6,584 bases of DNA, taken from contig DNUB01000275.1 of NCBI GenBank assembly GCA_003508605.1, positions 1 through 6,584 on the forward strand, written 5' to 3'. Shown in pieces: positions 1-6,584 of this stretch. The notes below the pieces were generated by a model. The model saw only the letters and a program-made list of their open reading frames with translations, was not told the origin of the DNA and did no database searches. The position numbers and the translations under genes are program-made. Source of the DNA: Oscillospiraceae bacterium. GTDB lineage: Bacteria > Bacillota > Clostridia > Oscillospirales > Ruminococcaceae. Positions within the stretch are counted from its first letter, which is position 1; each line of letters opens with the position of its first letter.

Positions 1-6
1 ATACTA

Positions 7-12
7 TATAAT
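7..12 (+). promoter_or_regulatory. possible -10 box upstream of the GH95 gene
   Basis: TATAAT lies 82 bases before the GH95 start codon and matches the sigma-A -10 consensus exactly. If used, transcription would begin near position 19 and give a leader of about 75 bases. The matching -35 box would fall before the window begins and cannot be seen. The surrounding bases are AT-rich, so a chance match is quite possible. Confidence 0.25.
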
Positions 13-82
13 TAAGGCAAAAGTGTTAAGACAATCAAATCGCTTAAAGGTTTGCTCCTTGCAGACTGTCAAAGCTTTAACG

Positions 83-90
83 AAGGGCGG
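83..90 (+). promoter_or_regulatory. ribosome-binding site of the GH95 gene
   Basis: The purine-rich AAGGGCGG is an imperfect Shine-Dalgarno site. Its AGGG core ends 7 bases before the ATG at 95. It decides the start: a GTG at 23 is in the same frame but has no comparable site before it, and the extra 24 residues do not look like GH95 sequence. Confidence 0.6.
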
Positions 91-94
91 TATT

Positions 95-2446
95 ATGAAA
101 TATCTAAACAATATTATTAAATTCAGCAAAGCAGGAGATTTTGACAAATGGGAACAGGATTGTCAGCCGATAGGAAACGCCTATATGGGTGCAAGCTTCT
201 TTGGCGGCATATCAAGGGAAAAGATCGTTTTAAACGAAAAGACCCTTTGGACAGGGGGACCTGCCGCATTTGATTCCGATTATTACGGCGGCAACCAAAA
301 AAACCGTTATCCCTATGTTAAGCAGGTTCAGCAGCTTCTATCAAAGGGAAGATATGACGAAGCCAAGGAGATGTTACCAATGCTTACAGGCTTGGATCAC
401 GGATCGGGAGCATACCAGCTCTTGTGCAATCTCTATCTTGAACAGTTTTTCTGCGGAGAAGAAATTGATGAAAAGCTTGTAAGCGATTATTCCCGCTGCC
501 TTGATATGGACAGAGCGGTTTTTACAACCGATTTTACATATGAAAACGTACATTTTCGCCGTACCGCTTTTGCGAATTACCCTTCAAATGTAATCTGCAT
601 AAAACTTGAAGCAAATAAAGACTCACAAATAAATGCTAAAGCATATTTGGGTGAATTGCAGGAATGCGGACAGGTAAAGACCGAAAACCGTTCCTTGATT
701 TACTTTGGTGCAGTTAAGGAAAACCGGCTTCGTTACGGTATGGAGCTGAGAATAGAAGTAAACGGCGGTACGGTAACCGCCGAAGGGGATCGGTTCACGG
801 TTAAAAACGCCGACAGCGCAGTGCTTTATATAACCGCCTCAACCGATTACAGTCCTTATTTTAAGGATAAATACAGAAACGGCACAGATCCGCTGATACC
901 CGTTTCAAAACGCCTTGACGAAGCCTTGAAAAAGGGCTTTGACAAGCTTTATGATGAACACGAAAAGGATTACGGCAAATTATTTAATCGTTGCGGCATC
1001 TCCTTAAACGGAATATACGGAGAGCCTTTGGATGCAGACAAGCTGGTCGAAGGCTATAAAGAGGGAGATTTGGGTCTTAAATCAATGCTTGAGGAGCTGT
1101 ATTTTCAATTTGGCAGATATATGCTGATTTCCAGCTCCAGAAGCGGTTCTCTTCCTGCAAATCTTCAGGGAGTTTGGAACGAAACCAACTGCCCTCCCTG
1201 GAACTGCGACTATCACACCAACGTTAATTTACAAATGAATTATTGGGGCGCATATAACACCAATCTTGCCGAAACCGCTTATCCCTTGGTGGATTTTATG
1301 GATAATTTAAGACCTGCGGGCAGAATCACCGCAAAGGAGTATTACGGGATCGAATCCACGGAGGATAATCCCGAAAACGGCTGGGCTATTCACACGGCTG
1401 TAAACCCTTTCGGATGGACGGCTCCGGGCTGGGATTTTTATTGGGGCTGGTGTACTGCGGCGGCGGCATGGCTTATGCAGAATATATGGGAATACTATGA
1501 ATTTACGGAGGACAAGGAATATCTTGAAAACCGTATATATCCCATAATGGCGGAAAGCGTAAGGTTTTACGGGCAGTGGCTTATTTTTGACGATAAGCAG
1601 CAGCGGTTAGTGTCCTCACCGACATATTCTCCGGAGCACGGTCCTGTTACGGTGGGCAATACCTATGAGCAGTCACTTATTGAACAGCTGTACCGTGATT
1701 TTATAAGGGCGAGCGAAATACTTGGAAAGGACGGACAGCTGCGGGAAAAAATAAAGAGGGATGTCGAAATGCTCAAGCCCTATCATATAAGCAATAACGG
1801 GCTGATTAAGGAATGGTTCGAGGAGGACGAGAAGGACTTCGATCGCTCTCAGATTCAGCAGAATCACCGTCATATAAGCCATTTAATGGGGCTTTATCCC
1901 GGTAAAGCAATAACCTGCTCCACTCCGGATCTAATGAAAGCTGCAATTAACACTCTGAATGACCGAGGAGATCAGTCAACCGGCTGGGCAAGAGCCTACA
2001 AGCTTAACCTTTGGGCAAGAACGGGGGACGGAAACAGAGCCTACAGCATTTTCAGCGGACTTCTTTCCGACTGTACATTTAACAATCTGTTTGATTTTCA
2101 CCCGCCCTTCCAGCTTGACGGCAACTTCGGGGGCAGTGCGGGAATTGCGGAAATGCTGCTGCAAAGCCATGAGGGATATATAAATCCCTTGGCGGCTCTT
2201 CCTGACTGCTGGAGCAGGGGAGAGTTCAGGGGACTTTGTGCAAGAGGCGGATTTGTGGTAAGTGCCGAGTGGAAAGATAAAAAGCTGATATCGCTAAAGG
2301 TCTTGTCAAAAGCCGGCAAAAAGCTTATAATAAAATGCGATCCTCTATGGATTTCCTGTGACGGAAATACTGTGGATTATGCAAAGGATAACGACCTCGT
2401 TGTTTTGGAAACCGATAATGACAAGGAATATGTTTTCGGCTTTTAA
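95..2446 (+). CDS. family GH95 alpha-L-fucosidase, probably cytoplasmic
   Basis: This 783-residue enzyme is predicted to remove terminal alpha-1,2-linked L-fucose from oligosaccharides by the inverting GH95 mechanism. The N-terminal beta-sandwich has the family signature PIGNAYMG (25-32) and LNEKTLWTGGP (46-56). The (alpha/alpha)6 barrel contains LPANLQGVWN (353-362) and HTNVNLQMNYW (374-384). N376 and N378 match the catalytic asparagines of Bifidobacterium AfcA (N421, N423). E514 in SPEHGP matches its general acid (E566), and D675 in LDGNFGG matches D766. The HRHISHL motif (591-597) is also intact. A C-terminal beta-sandwich follows from about residue 695. H374 aligns with AfcA H419, a position that I recall is threonine in a GH95 alpha-L-galactosidase, so fucose is the more likely target. 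There is no signal peptide or membrane segment, which suggests action on imported sugars. Length and motifs are normal for the family. It is the first visible gene of the cluster. Family assignment is firm; linkage and natural substrate are inferred. Confidence 0.95.
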   Translation: MKYLNNIIKFSKAGDFDKWEQDCQPIGNAYMGASFFGGISREKIVLNEKTLWTGGPAAFDSDYYGGNQKNRYPYVKQVQQLLSKGRYDEAKEMLPMLTGLDHGSGAYQLLCNLYLEQFFCGEEIDEKLVSDYSRCLDMDRAVFTTDFTYENVHFRRTAFANYPSNVICIKLEANKDSQINAKAYLGELQECGQVKTENRSLIYFGAVKENRLRYGMELRIEVNGGTVTAEGDRFTVKNADSAVLYITASTDYSPYFKDKYRNGTDPLIPVSKRLDEALKKGFDKLYDEHEKDYGKLFNRCGISLNGIYGEPLDADKLVEGYKEGDLGLKSMLEELYFQFGRYMLISSSRSGSLPANLQGVWNETNCPPWNCDYHTNVNLQMNYWGAYNTNLAETAYPLVDFMDNLRPAGRITAKEYYGIESTEDNPENGWAIHTAVNPFGWTAPGWDFYWGWCTAAAAWLMQNIWEYYEFTEDKEYLENRIYPIMAESVRFYGQWLIFDDKQQRLVSSPTYSPEHGPVTVGNTYEQSLIEQLYRDFIRASEILGKDGQLREKIKRDVEMLKPYHISNNGLIKEWFEEDEKDFDRSQIQQNHRHISHLMGLYPGKAITCSTPDLMKAAINTLNDRGDQSTGWARAYKLNLWARTGDGNRAYSIFSGLLSDCTFNNLFDFHPPFQLDGNFGGSAGIAEMLLQSHEGYINPLAALPDCWSRGEFRGLCARGGFVVSAEWKDKKLISLKVLSKAGKKLIIKCDPLWISCDGNTVDYAKDNDLVVLETDNDKEYVFGF

Positions 2447-2470
2447 GCTTGCACTTGTTAAATATGTTCC

Positions 2471-2488
2471 GCATTACATTATGTATGC
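2471..2488. repeat. imperfect palindrome before the SLOG gene
   Basis: GCATTACATTATGTATGC contains a perfect 5-base inverted repeat TACAT-T-ATGTA (2475-2485). It is flanked by GCA and TGC, which pair if one T is bulged out. It ends 7 bases before the AGGAG of the next gene. It could be a small operator or an RNA hairpin near the ribosome-binding site, or it could be chance in AT-rich DNA. Confidence 0.25.
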
Positions 2489-2495
2489 TTTGATT

Positions 2496-2500
2496 AGGAG
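2496..2500 (+). promoter_or_regulatory. ribosome-binding site of the SLOG gene
   Basis: AGGAG sits 8 bases before the ATG at 2509, a near-ideal spacing. A second ATG follows immediately at 2512, with 11 bases of spacing, so 2509 is preferred. Confidence 0.75.
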
Positions 2501-2508
2501 AACAGCCT

Positions 2509-3117
2509 ATGATGCTCCATGTTACACCGGGTGAAATAAGATGCTCGGTAGCTTTTACGGGCTATCGACCGTCAAAGCTGCCCTTTTTGAATAATCCTGA
2601 ATCCGTTGAATACAAAAAGCTTTACAATGCGATTTATGCAGAGGTGGAAAGACTTATACACAGGGATTACCGATTTTTTCTGACAGGAGGGGCGACAGGC
2701 TGCGACCTTATGGCGGCCGAGGCAATAGTTTCCTTGAAAAAGAAGTACCGTAAAAAGCATGTTGCCCATGAGCTTTGCCTGCCTTGCCGCAATCATGACG
2801 AAAAGTGGAGCGAAATTGATAAAATGCGGCTTGAAGAAATCAAAAAAAGCAGTATGGTGACCTATGTCAGCGATACCGAATATTTTAACGGCTGTATGCA
2901 AAAAAGAAATCAATATATGGTTGACACCAGCTCAGTATTGATAGCCGTTTTTGACGGAATGAACGGCGGTACGAGGAATACCGTAAAATATGCTGAAAAA
3001 AAGGGCAGAAAGCTTATCGTTATCCGTCCGAGAGATATGGTGCGAATGCAGTTTATAAATTCCGCAGAGGATATTGAACAGCTGATGCTTACGGACGAAA
3101 CCGACAGCTGGGATTGA
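2509..3117 (+). CDS. SLOG/DUF1273 (YpsA-like) Rossmann-fold protein
   Basis: This 202-residue protein belongs to the SLOG superfamily (the DprA/LOG fold) in the DUF1273/YpsA branch. These proteins are thought to bind nucleotides or nucleotide-derived ligands, but no reaction is established for this branch. Bacillus subtilis YpsA has been linked to cell division. The visible motifs, in order, are FTGYRP (16-21), the glycine-rich loop LTGGATGCDLMAAE (58-71), CRNHDEKW (93-100), KRNQYMVD (132-139) and GGTRNTVKYA (153-162). FTG and TGGATGCD are the expected phosphate-binding elements, and GGT near the end completes the site. There is no signal peptide or membrane segment, so it should be cytosolic. 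It lies 62 bases after the GH95 gene and 23 bases before the GH2 gene on the same strand, which suggests co-transcription. Its link to sugar degradation is unexplained: it may be a regulator, a ligand sensor or an unrelated passenger. Family assignment is strong; function is unknown. Confidence 0.85.
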   Translation: MMLHVTPGEIRCSVAFTGYRPSKLPFLNNPESVEYKKLYNAIYAEVERLIHRDYRFFLTGGATGCDLMAAEAIVSLKKKYRKKHVAHELCLPCRNHDEKWSEIDKMRLEEIKKSSMVTYVSDTEYFNGCMQKRNQYMVDTSSVLIAVFDGMNGGTRNTVKYAEKKGRKLIVIRPRDMVRMQFINSAEDIEQLMLTDETDSWD

Positions 3118-3123
3118 TTTATG

Positions 3124-3133
3124 AAAGGAAAGG
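3124..3133 (+). promoter_or_regulatory. ribosome-binding site of the GH2 gene
   Basis: AAAGGAAAGG gives two overlapping Shine-Dalgarno candidates. The second AGG ends 7 bases before the ATG at 3141. This favours 3141 over an in-frame TTG at 3114, which would overlap the stop of the SLOG gene and put this site inside the coding region. Confidence 0.7.
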
Positions 3134-3140
3134 TTTACAG

Positions 3141-6100
3141 ATGTTTAAAGACAGGCTTTTTAACGATAATTGGCAGTTTTTGCTGTGTGAAAACGACGAA
3201 CTGACCATAAACAACGTGGACGGCAAAAGCTTTACCGACGTGGAGCTTCCTCACGACTGGCTGATAGGCGATACCCGCAATTTGTACAGAAGCGGCGACG
3301 GGTGGTACAGGAAAAGCTTTGATGTTACGGAGGATATGCTTTGCGGAAAGGTCTTTATTTCTTTTGACGGCGTGTATATGGACAGCACTCTTTATATTAA
3401 CCGTAAAAAGGTTGGGGATTGGAAATACGGCTATTCAAGCTTTTCCTTTGACATAACCGACTATATTTCCGAGGGCGAGAACCTTGTTCATATCGTTGCA
3501 AGGTATAAAGCTCCCAATTCACGCTGGTACAGCGGCGCCGGAATATACAGAAATGTTTATTTAAGGTTAAGAAACAAGGATTATATAGAGGAAAACGGAG
3601 TGTACATTTCTCCTAAATTTGAAGACGGTGAATGGAATGTATATATCGATACCGAAGCAGTGGGAGACGGAAGAATTGTTCATTCCGTACTTGATGAAAA
3701 TAATGTCGAAATCGGCACTGCCGTTGGCAGAAGCTGCGTTATTAAGATAAAAGACCCTAAGCTCTGGGATATTTATAAGGGAAATCTGTATACATTATGC
3801 ACCGCCCTGTATAGCGGTGAATCCGTTGCGGACAGACAAATGAATGTTTTTGGTTTCCGCACCGTTTCTCTTGACCCTCAAAAGGGCTTTATCATTAACG
3901 GCAGACATGAAAAAATGCACGGCGTGTGTATGCACCACGATTTGGGCGCATTGGGCGCAGCTATGAACGAAGCTGCATTAAAGCGTCAGCTTGACATTCT
4001 GATAAGCTATGGAGTCAATGCAATCCGTTCAAGCCATAATATGCCCTCAAGAGAGCTTGTTAGGCTGTGCAACGAAATGGGGCTGCTCCTTGATGATGAA
4101 AGCTTTGATATGTGGGAGGATTCAAAAACAGAGTTTGACTATGCAAGGTTTTTCCCACAGTGGTATAAAACCGATGTGGCGGCATGGGTAAAGCGGGACA
4201 GAAACAACCCTTGCGTTATTATGTGGTCCATAGGCAATGAAATAGCCGACACCAACAGCTCCTTACGGGGACTTGAGGTAGCACGAATGCTTAAGGAAGA
4301 AGTTTTAAAGCACGATCCGAGAGAAAATGCGGTATGCACCATTGCTTCCAATTATATGGCTTGGGAAAATGCCCAAAAGGTAGCGGATTATCTAAAACAG
4401 GGTGGCTATAACTATGCGGAGCGGCTTTACGAGCAGCACCACAGGGAGCATCCCGATTGGTTCATTTACGGCAGTGAAACCTCCTCGGCGGTACGTTCGA
4501 GAGGAATATACCATCTGCCCGCCTCTGTGGATATATTAACACACGAGGACTTACAGTGCAGCGATATGGCCAACAGCTGCGTGGGCTGGGGAAGCCCCAT
4601 GGAAAAAGCATGGATTATGGACAGAGACAATGACTTCTGCGGAGGTCAGTTTGTGTGGACGGGCTTTGATTATATCGGTGAGCCTACCCCTTACAGCACC
4701 AAAAACTCCTATTTTGGAATAGTGGATACAGCAGGGCTTAAAAAGGAAAGCTATTATTTTTACCGCAGCGTCTGGACTGACGGCAGTAAAGAGCCGTTTG
4801 TGCATATTCTTCCATCTTGGGATTTTAACGAGGGGCAGGAAATCGAGGTAAAGGCTTACTCAAATTCAGAGAATATCGAACTGTTTTTTAACGGAAAATC
4901 TCTCGGAAAACAGCACATTGATCTGAAGCACGGAAAAATCCTTCACGGCAGCTGGAAAATAAACTACACAAAAGGAGAGCTTATTGCGAAAGCGTATGAC
5001 AGCGAAGGCAGGGAGACCGCAACGGACCGATTAGCCTCGTTCGGCGAAGCGGCAAGGCTTGCGGTCACAGCCGAAAGGAAAACGCTAAATGCCAACGGAG
5101 AAGATCTTACCTTTATTATTATAGAAGCTTTGGACGAAAAGGGCGAGCCTGTTGCCAATGCAAGAAACAGAATTAAAATCAGGGTTGAGGGAGCGGGACG
5201 GCTTTTAGGCATAGACAGCGGCGACTCTACCGATTATGACAGCTATAAGGGCGACAGCAAGCGTCTTTTCAGCGGCAAATTAGCGGCAATAATAGGCACG
5301 ACCCATGAAAGCGGAGAAATAAAGGTAACGGTATCATCTAAGGGACTGCACAATGAAACAATTACTCTTATGGCTGTGTCCTGTGAGATAACAGAAGGCG
5401 TTTCGGCACCTCGCAGATTTTTTCCAGTTTATATTCAGCCCGAAAACGATAAAATATGTTCAAGGAAAATCGAGCTGAAGGCGGACAGAACCGTTCTGTC
5501 AAAGGACGGAAAAACGGCTCGGGTAACGGCAAAAATACTCCCCGAAAATTCCGATTTTAAGGATATAAAATTCAAGTGTCTTATGGAAAACGGCGTGGCA
5601 AGCCCTATTGCAGAGGTCGAAGCAGAGAATGGCGCCGCTGTTGTTACCGCAAAGGGCGACGGCAAATTTGTTTTAAGAGCGGTATGCAATAACGGATTTG
5701 ACCATGCGGAGATAATCAGCGAGCTTTACTTCACCGCCGAGGGTCTCGGCGACGCTTTGACCGACGGCTACAGCTTTGTTTCGGCAAGCTATGCGTCATT
5801 TTCAAATGTTAACCTCAGCTTTATTGACAAGGGTGCTGTTTCAAATATTCACGGAAGAACGGTAATCGGGTTTGACAATATCAATATGGGTGGCTTCGGC
5901 AGCAAAAAGCTTACCCTTTACATTGGCTGCTGCAGCGGCAAGGGTATAGATGTGGAAATTTGGAACGGAGATCCCGAAAAGAGCCGGTCGCGGCTTATAG
6001 AAACCGTAAGCTTTCCGAACAACGGCGGCTGGGACAGATATATGCCCTTTAAGTTTGAGCTTGGCGAAAGGGTAAGCGGCATAACCTCCCTTGCTTTTGC

Positions 6101-6518
6101 GGTAAGTCAGAACTGTATTTTCGGCGGCTTTGAGTTTGAGCATGAGGACAAAGCAAGGGCAAAGCTTTTCGCCTCGGAATATGATGAGATTTATGGTGAT
6201 GATTACACAGTTAACTGCAATATTATTGAAAAGATTGGCAATAACGTTGTTATTAGCTTTAACAATATCGATTTCGGTGCGGATGGAGTAAGCAGGCTTA
6301 CGATAAGCGGCAGAACGCGCAATCCGCAGAACGCCGTGCAAATCAGATACACCCCGAAGGGAGAAAGCCAGATTACACAGGCGGTAAGCTTTGCCTGCAG
6401 CGAAGATTATTCACAGCAAAGCTTTGATATTGACAAAATCTGCGGACAGACCGAAAACCTTTCCTTTGTATTTATGCCCGGATCGGATTTTGATTTTGAG
6501 TGGTTTAGATTTGAGTAA
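3141..6518 (+). CDS. multidomain GH2 beta-galactosidase-type glycosidase with two CBM6-like modules
   Basis: This 1125-residue enzyme is predicted to cleave non-reducing-end beta-linked sugars, most likely beta-galactose, by the retaining GH2 mechanism. The N-terminal jelly-roll domain (about 5-147) carries LPHDW (36-40) and SRWYSGAGIYRN (127-138). An Ig-like domain runs to FGFRT (237-241). The TIM barrel (about 248-550) has MHGVCMHHD (259-267), IRSSHN (295-300), DESFDMW (319-325) and WTGFDY (506-511). E367 in WSIGNE is the expected acid/base and E446 in YGSETSS the expected nucleophile. A DUF4982-type domain follows (about 553-612, with LFFNGK at 581-586), then a GH2 C5-type Ig-like domain (637-745), a second Ig-like domain (775-866) and two CBM6-like modules (874-1000 and 1012-1125). 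The layout recalls pneumococcal BgaA, but no signal peptide or wall anchor is present, so it appears cytosolic. Beta-glucuronidase or another GH2 activity cannot be excluded. It probably acts after the GH95 enzyme in the same operon. Confidence 0.92.
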   Translation: MFKDRLFNDNWQFLLCENDELTINNVDGKSFTDVELPHDWLIGDTRNLYRSGDGWYRKSFDVTEDMLCGKVFISFDGVYMDSTLYINRKKVGDWKYGYSSFSFDITDYISEGENLVHIVARYKAPNSRWYSGAGIYRNVYLRLRNKDYIEENGVYISPKFEDGEWNVYIDTEAVGDGRIVHSVLDENNVEIGTAVGRSCVIKIKDPKLWDIYKGNLYTLCTALYSGESVADRQMNVFGFRTVSLDPQKGFIINGRHEKMHGVCMHHDLGALGAAMNEAALKRQLDILISYGVNAIRSSHNMPSRELVRLCNEMGLLLDDESFDMWEDSKTEFDYARFFPQWYKTDVAAWVKRDRNNPCVIMWSIGNEIADTNSSLRGLEVARMLKEEVLKHDPRENAVCTIASNYMAWENAQKVADYLKQGGYNYAERLYEQHHREHPDWFIYGSETSSAVRSRGIYHLPASVDILTHEDLQCSDMANSCVGWGSPMEKAWIMDRDNDFCGGQFVWTGFDYIGEPTPYSTKNSYFGIVDTAGLKKESYYFYRSVWTDGSKEPFVHILPSWDFNEGQEIEVKAYSNSENIELFFNGKSLGKQHIDLKHGKILHGSWKINYTKGELIAKAYDSEGRETATDRLASFGEAARLAVTAERKTLNANGEDLTFIIIEALDEKGEPVANARNRIKIRVEGAGRLLGIDSGDSTDYDSYKGDSKRLFSGKLAAIIGTTHESGEIKVTVSSKGLHNETITLMAVSCEITEGVSAPRRFFPVYIQPENDKICSRKIELKADRTVLSKDGKTARVTAKILPENSDFKDIKFKCLMENGVASPIAEVEAENGAAVVTAKGDGKFVLRAVCNNGFDHAEIISELYFTAEGLGDALTDGYSFVSASYASFSNVNLSFIDKGAVSNIHGRTVIGFDNINMGGFGSKKLTLYIGCCSGKGIDVEIWNGDPEKSRSRLIETVSFPNNGGWDRYMPFKFELGERVSGITSLAFAVSQNCIFGGFEFEHEDKARAKLFASEYDEIYGDDYTVNCNIIEKIGNNVVISFNNIDFGADGVSRLTISGRTRNPQNAVQIRYTPKGESQITQAVSFACSEDYSQQSFDIDKICGQTENLSFVFMPGSDFDFEWFRFE
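5760..6140 (+). other. first CBM6-like module of the GH2 protein
   Basis: Residues 874-1000 look like a CBM6-type carbohydrate-binding beta-sandwich. The pattern is GFDNINMGGFGSKKLTL, then a strand with IDVEIWNGDP, then GGW (962-964), and finally GGFEFE (995-1000). These match the CBM6 pattern of a VDFG-like turn, a central IEIRLD-like strand, TGGW and a closing DWFEF-like strand. Ligand binding is not proven by sequence; the closing tryptophan is replaced by phenylalanine here. Confidence 0.6.
6174..6515 (+). other. second CBM6-like module of the GH2 protein
   Basis: Residues 1012-1125 form a diverged tandem copy of the preceding module. SFNNIDFGADGVSRLTI aligns with GFDNINMGGFGSKKLTL, AVQIRYTPKG with IDVEIWNGDP, and the end FEWFRFE with GGFEFE. 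The closing FEWFRF fits the CBM6 pattern better than in the first copy, but the GGW motif is absent. The protein ends directly after the last strand, so the module is complete. Confidence 0.55.
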
Positions 6519-6521
6519 TTA

Positions 6522-6551
6522 TTGGTCATATCGGATATTATCTGGTATAAA
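6522..6551 (+). promoter_or_regulatory. possible promoter for a gene beyond the window
   Basis: TGGTATAAA (6543-6551) is an extended -10 element: TG, one base, then TATAAA, which matches TATAAT at 5 of 6 positions. A weak -35 candidate, TTGGTC at 6522, lies 18 bases upstream. It starts just after the GH2 stop codon. The next gene is not in the window, so use and direction cannot be confirmed. Confidence 0.25.
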
Positions 6552-6584
6552 AATAAAAGCTATGATTTTATAATCAAAATCCAG

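Noticed and set aside
44..80. TTAAAG/CTTTAA inverted repeat in the leader of the GH95 gene
   Set aside because: It is a 6-base, A-T-rich stem around a 25-base loop, too weak to suggest a riboswitch or attenuator; I see no known riboswitch motif in the 94-base leader.
23..94. In-frame GTG start giving a 24-residue N-terminal extension of the GH95 protein
   Set aside because: The extension lacks family sequence and a ribosome-binding site, while the ATG at 95 has AAGGGCGG just upstream and begins at the usual distance before the GH95 signature.
2449..2489. Internal promoter in the gap before the SLOG gene
   Set aside because: TTGTTA at 2455 has no -10 box at a suitable distance with more than 4 of 6 matches, so the evidence is no better than chance in AT-rich DNA.
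2481..2534. A 17-codon open frame starting ATG TAT GCT and running into the SLOG gene in another frame
   Set aside because: It has no ribosome-binding site of its own, and nothing in its sequence suggests a leader peptide.
3114..3140. In-frame TTG start of the GH2 protein that overlaps the SLOG stop codon
   Set aside because: The ATG at 3141 is preceded by AAAGGAAAGG at good spacing, and GH2 N-terminal sequence begins right there.
5841..6341. A 166-codon open frame on the minus strand inside the GH2 gene
   Set aside because: It lies opposite the well-supported CBM6-like modules, shows no recognisable domain, and is best explained as a shadow of the codon bias on the + strand.
6564..6581. 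Inverted repeat GATTTT-ATAATC-AAAATC as a terminator after the GH2 gene
   Set aside because: The stem has only 6 pairs, nearly all A-T, and no T-run follows on the + strand, so it would be too weak for a rho-independent terminator.

Overview
The window holds three complete genes on the + strand, packed head to tail: a family GH95 alpha-L-fucosidase (95-2446), a small SLOG/DUF1273 (YpsA-like) nucleotide-fold protein (2509-3117) and a large multidomain family GH2 beta-galactosidase-type enzyme (3141-6518). The gaps are 62 and 23 bases, with no visible terminator between genes, so they probably form one transcription unit. There are no RNA genes, insertion sequences, CRISPR arrays or broken genes. 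About 97% of the window is coding.

The organism is probably a Firmicute of class Clostridia, most likely a gut or rumen Oscillospiraceae/Ruminococcaceae-type anaerobe. The grounds are a GC content in the low to mid 40s (estimated by eye from sample lines), purine-rich Shine-Dalgarno sites 7-8 bases before each start, frequent AGC, CTT and GAA codons, and glycosidases without signal peptides. This placement is inference; no taxonomic marker gene is present.

Layout: 1-94 is a leader with a possible -10 box and the ribosome-binding site of the first gene. The GH95 enzyme has all the expected catalytic residues. A 62-base gap with a small imperfect palindrome and a good ribosome-binding site leads to the SLOG gene. 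After a further 23 bases comes the GH2 enzyme, whose catalytic core is followed by a DUF4982-type domain, two Ig-like domains and two tandem CBM6-like modules. The last 66 bases are AT-rich, with a possible extended -10 promoter for a gene beyond the window and no convincing terminator.

The two hydrolases make sense together. Removing a terminal alpha-1,2-linked fucose exposes a beta-galactose, which a GH2 beta-galactosidase can then remove. Host glycans (Fuc-alpha-1,2-Gal) and plant fucosylated xyloglucan both carry this arrangement, and the window does not decide between them. Both enzymes look cytoplasmic, so imported oligosaccharides are the likely substrate. The role of the SLOG protein between them is unknown. 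I see no clear sign of a wholly new system. The most interesting points are the SLOG gene inside a sugar operon, the tandem binding modules on an apparently cytosolic GH2 enzyme, and a strong excess of the palindrome AAGCTT.
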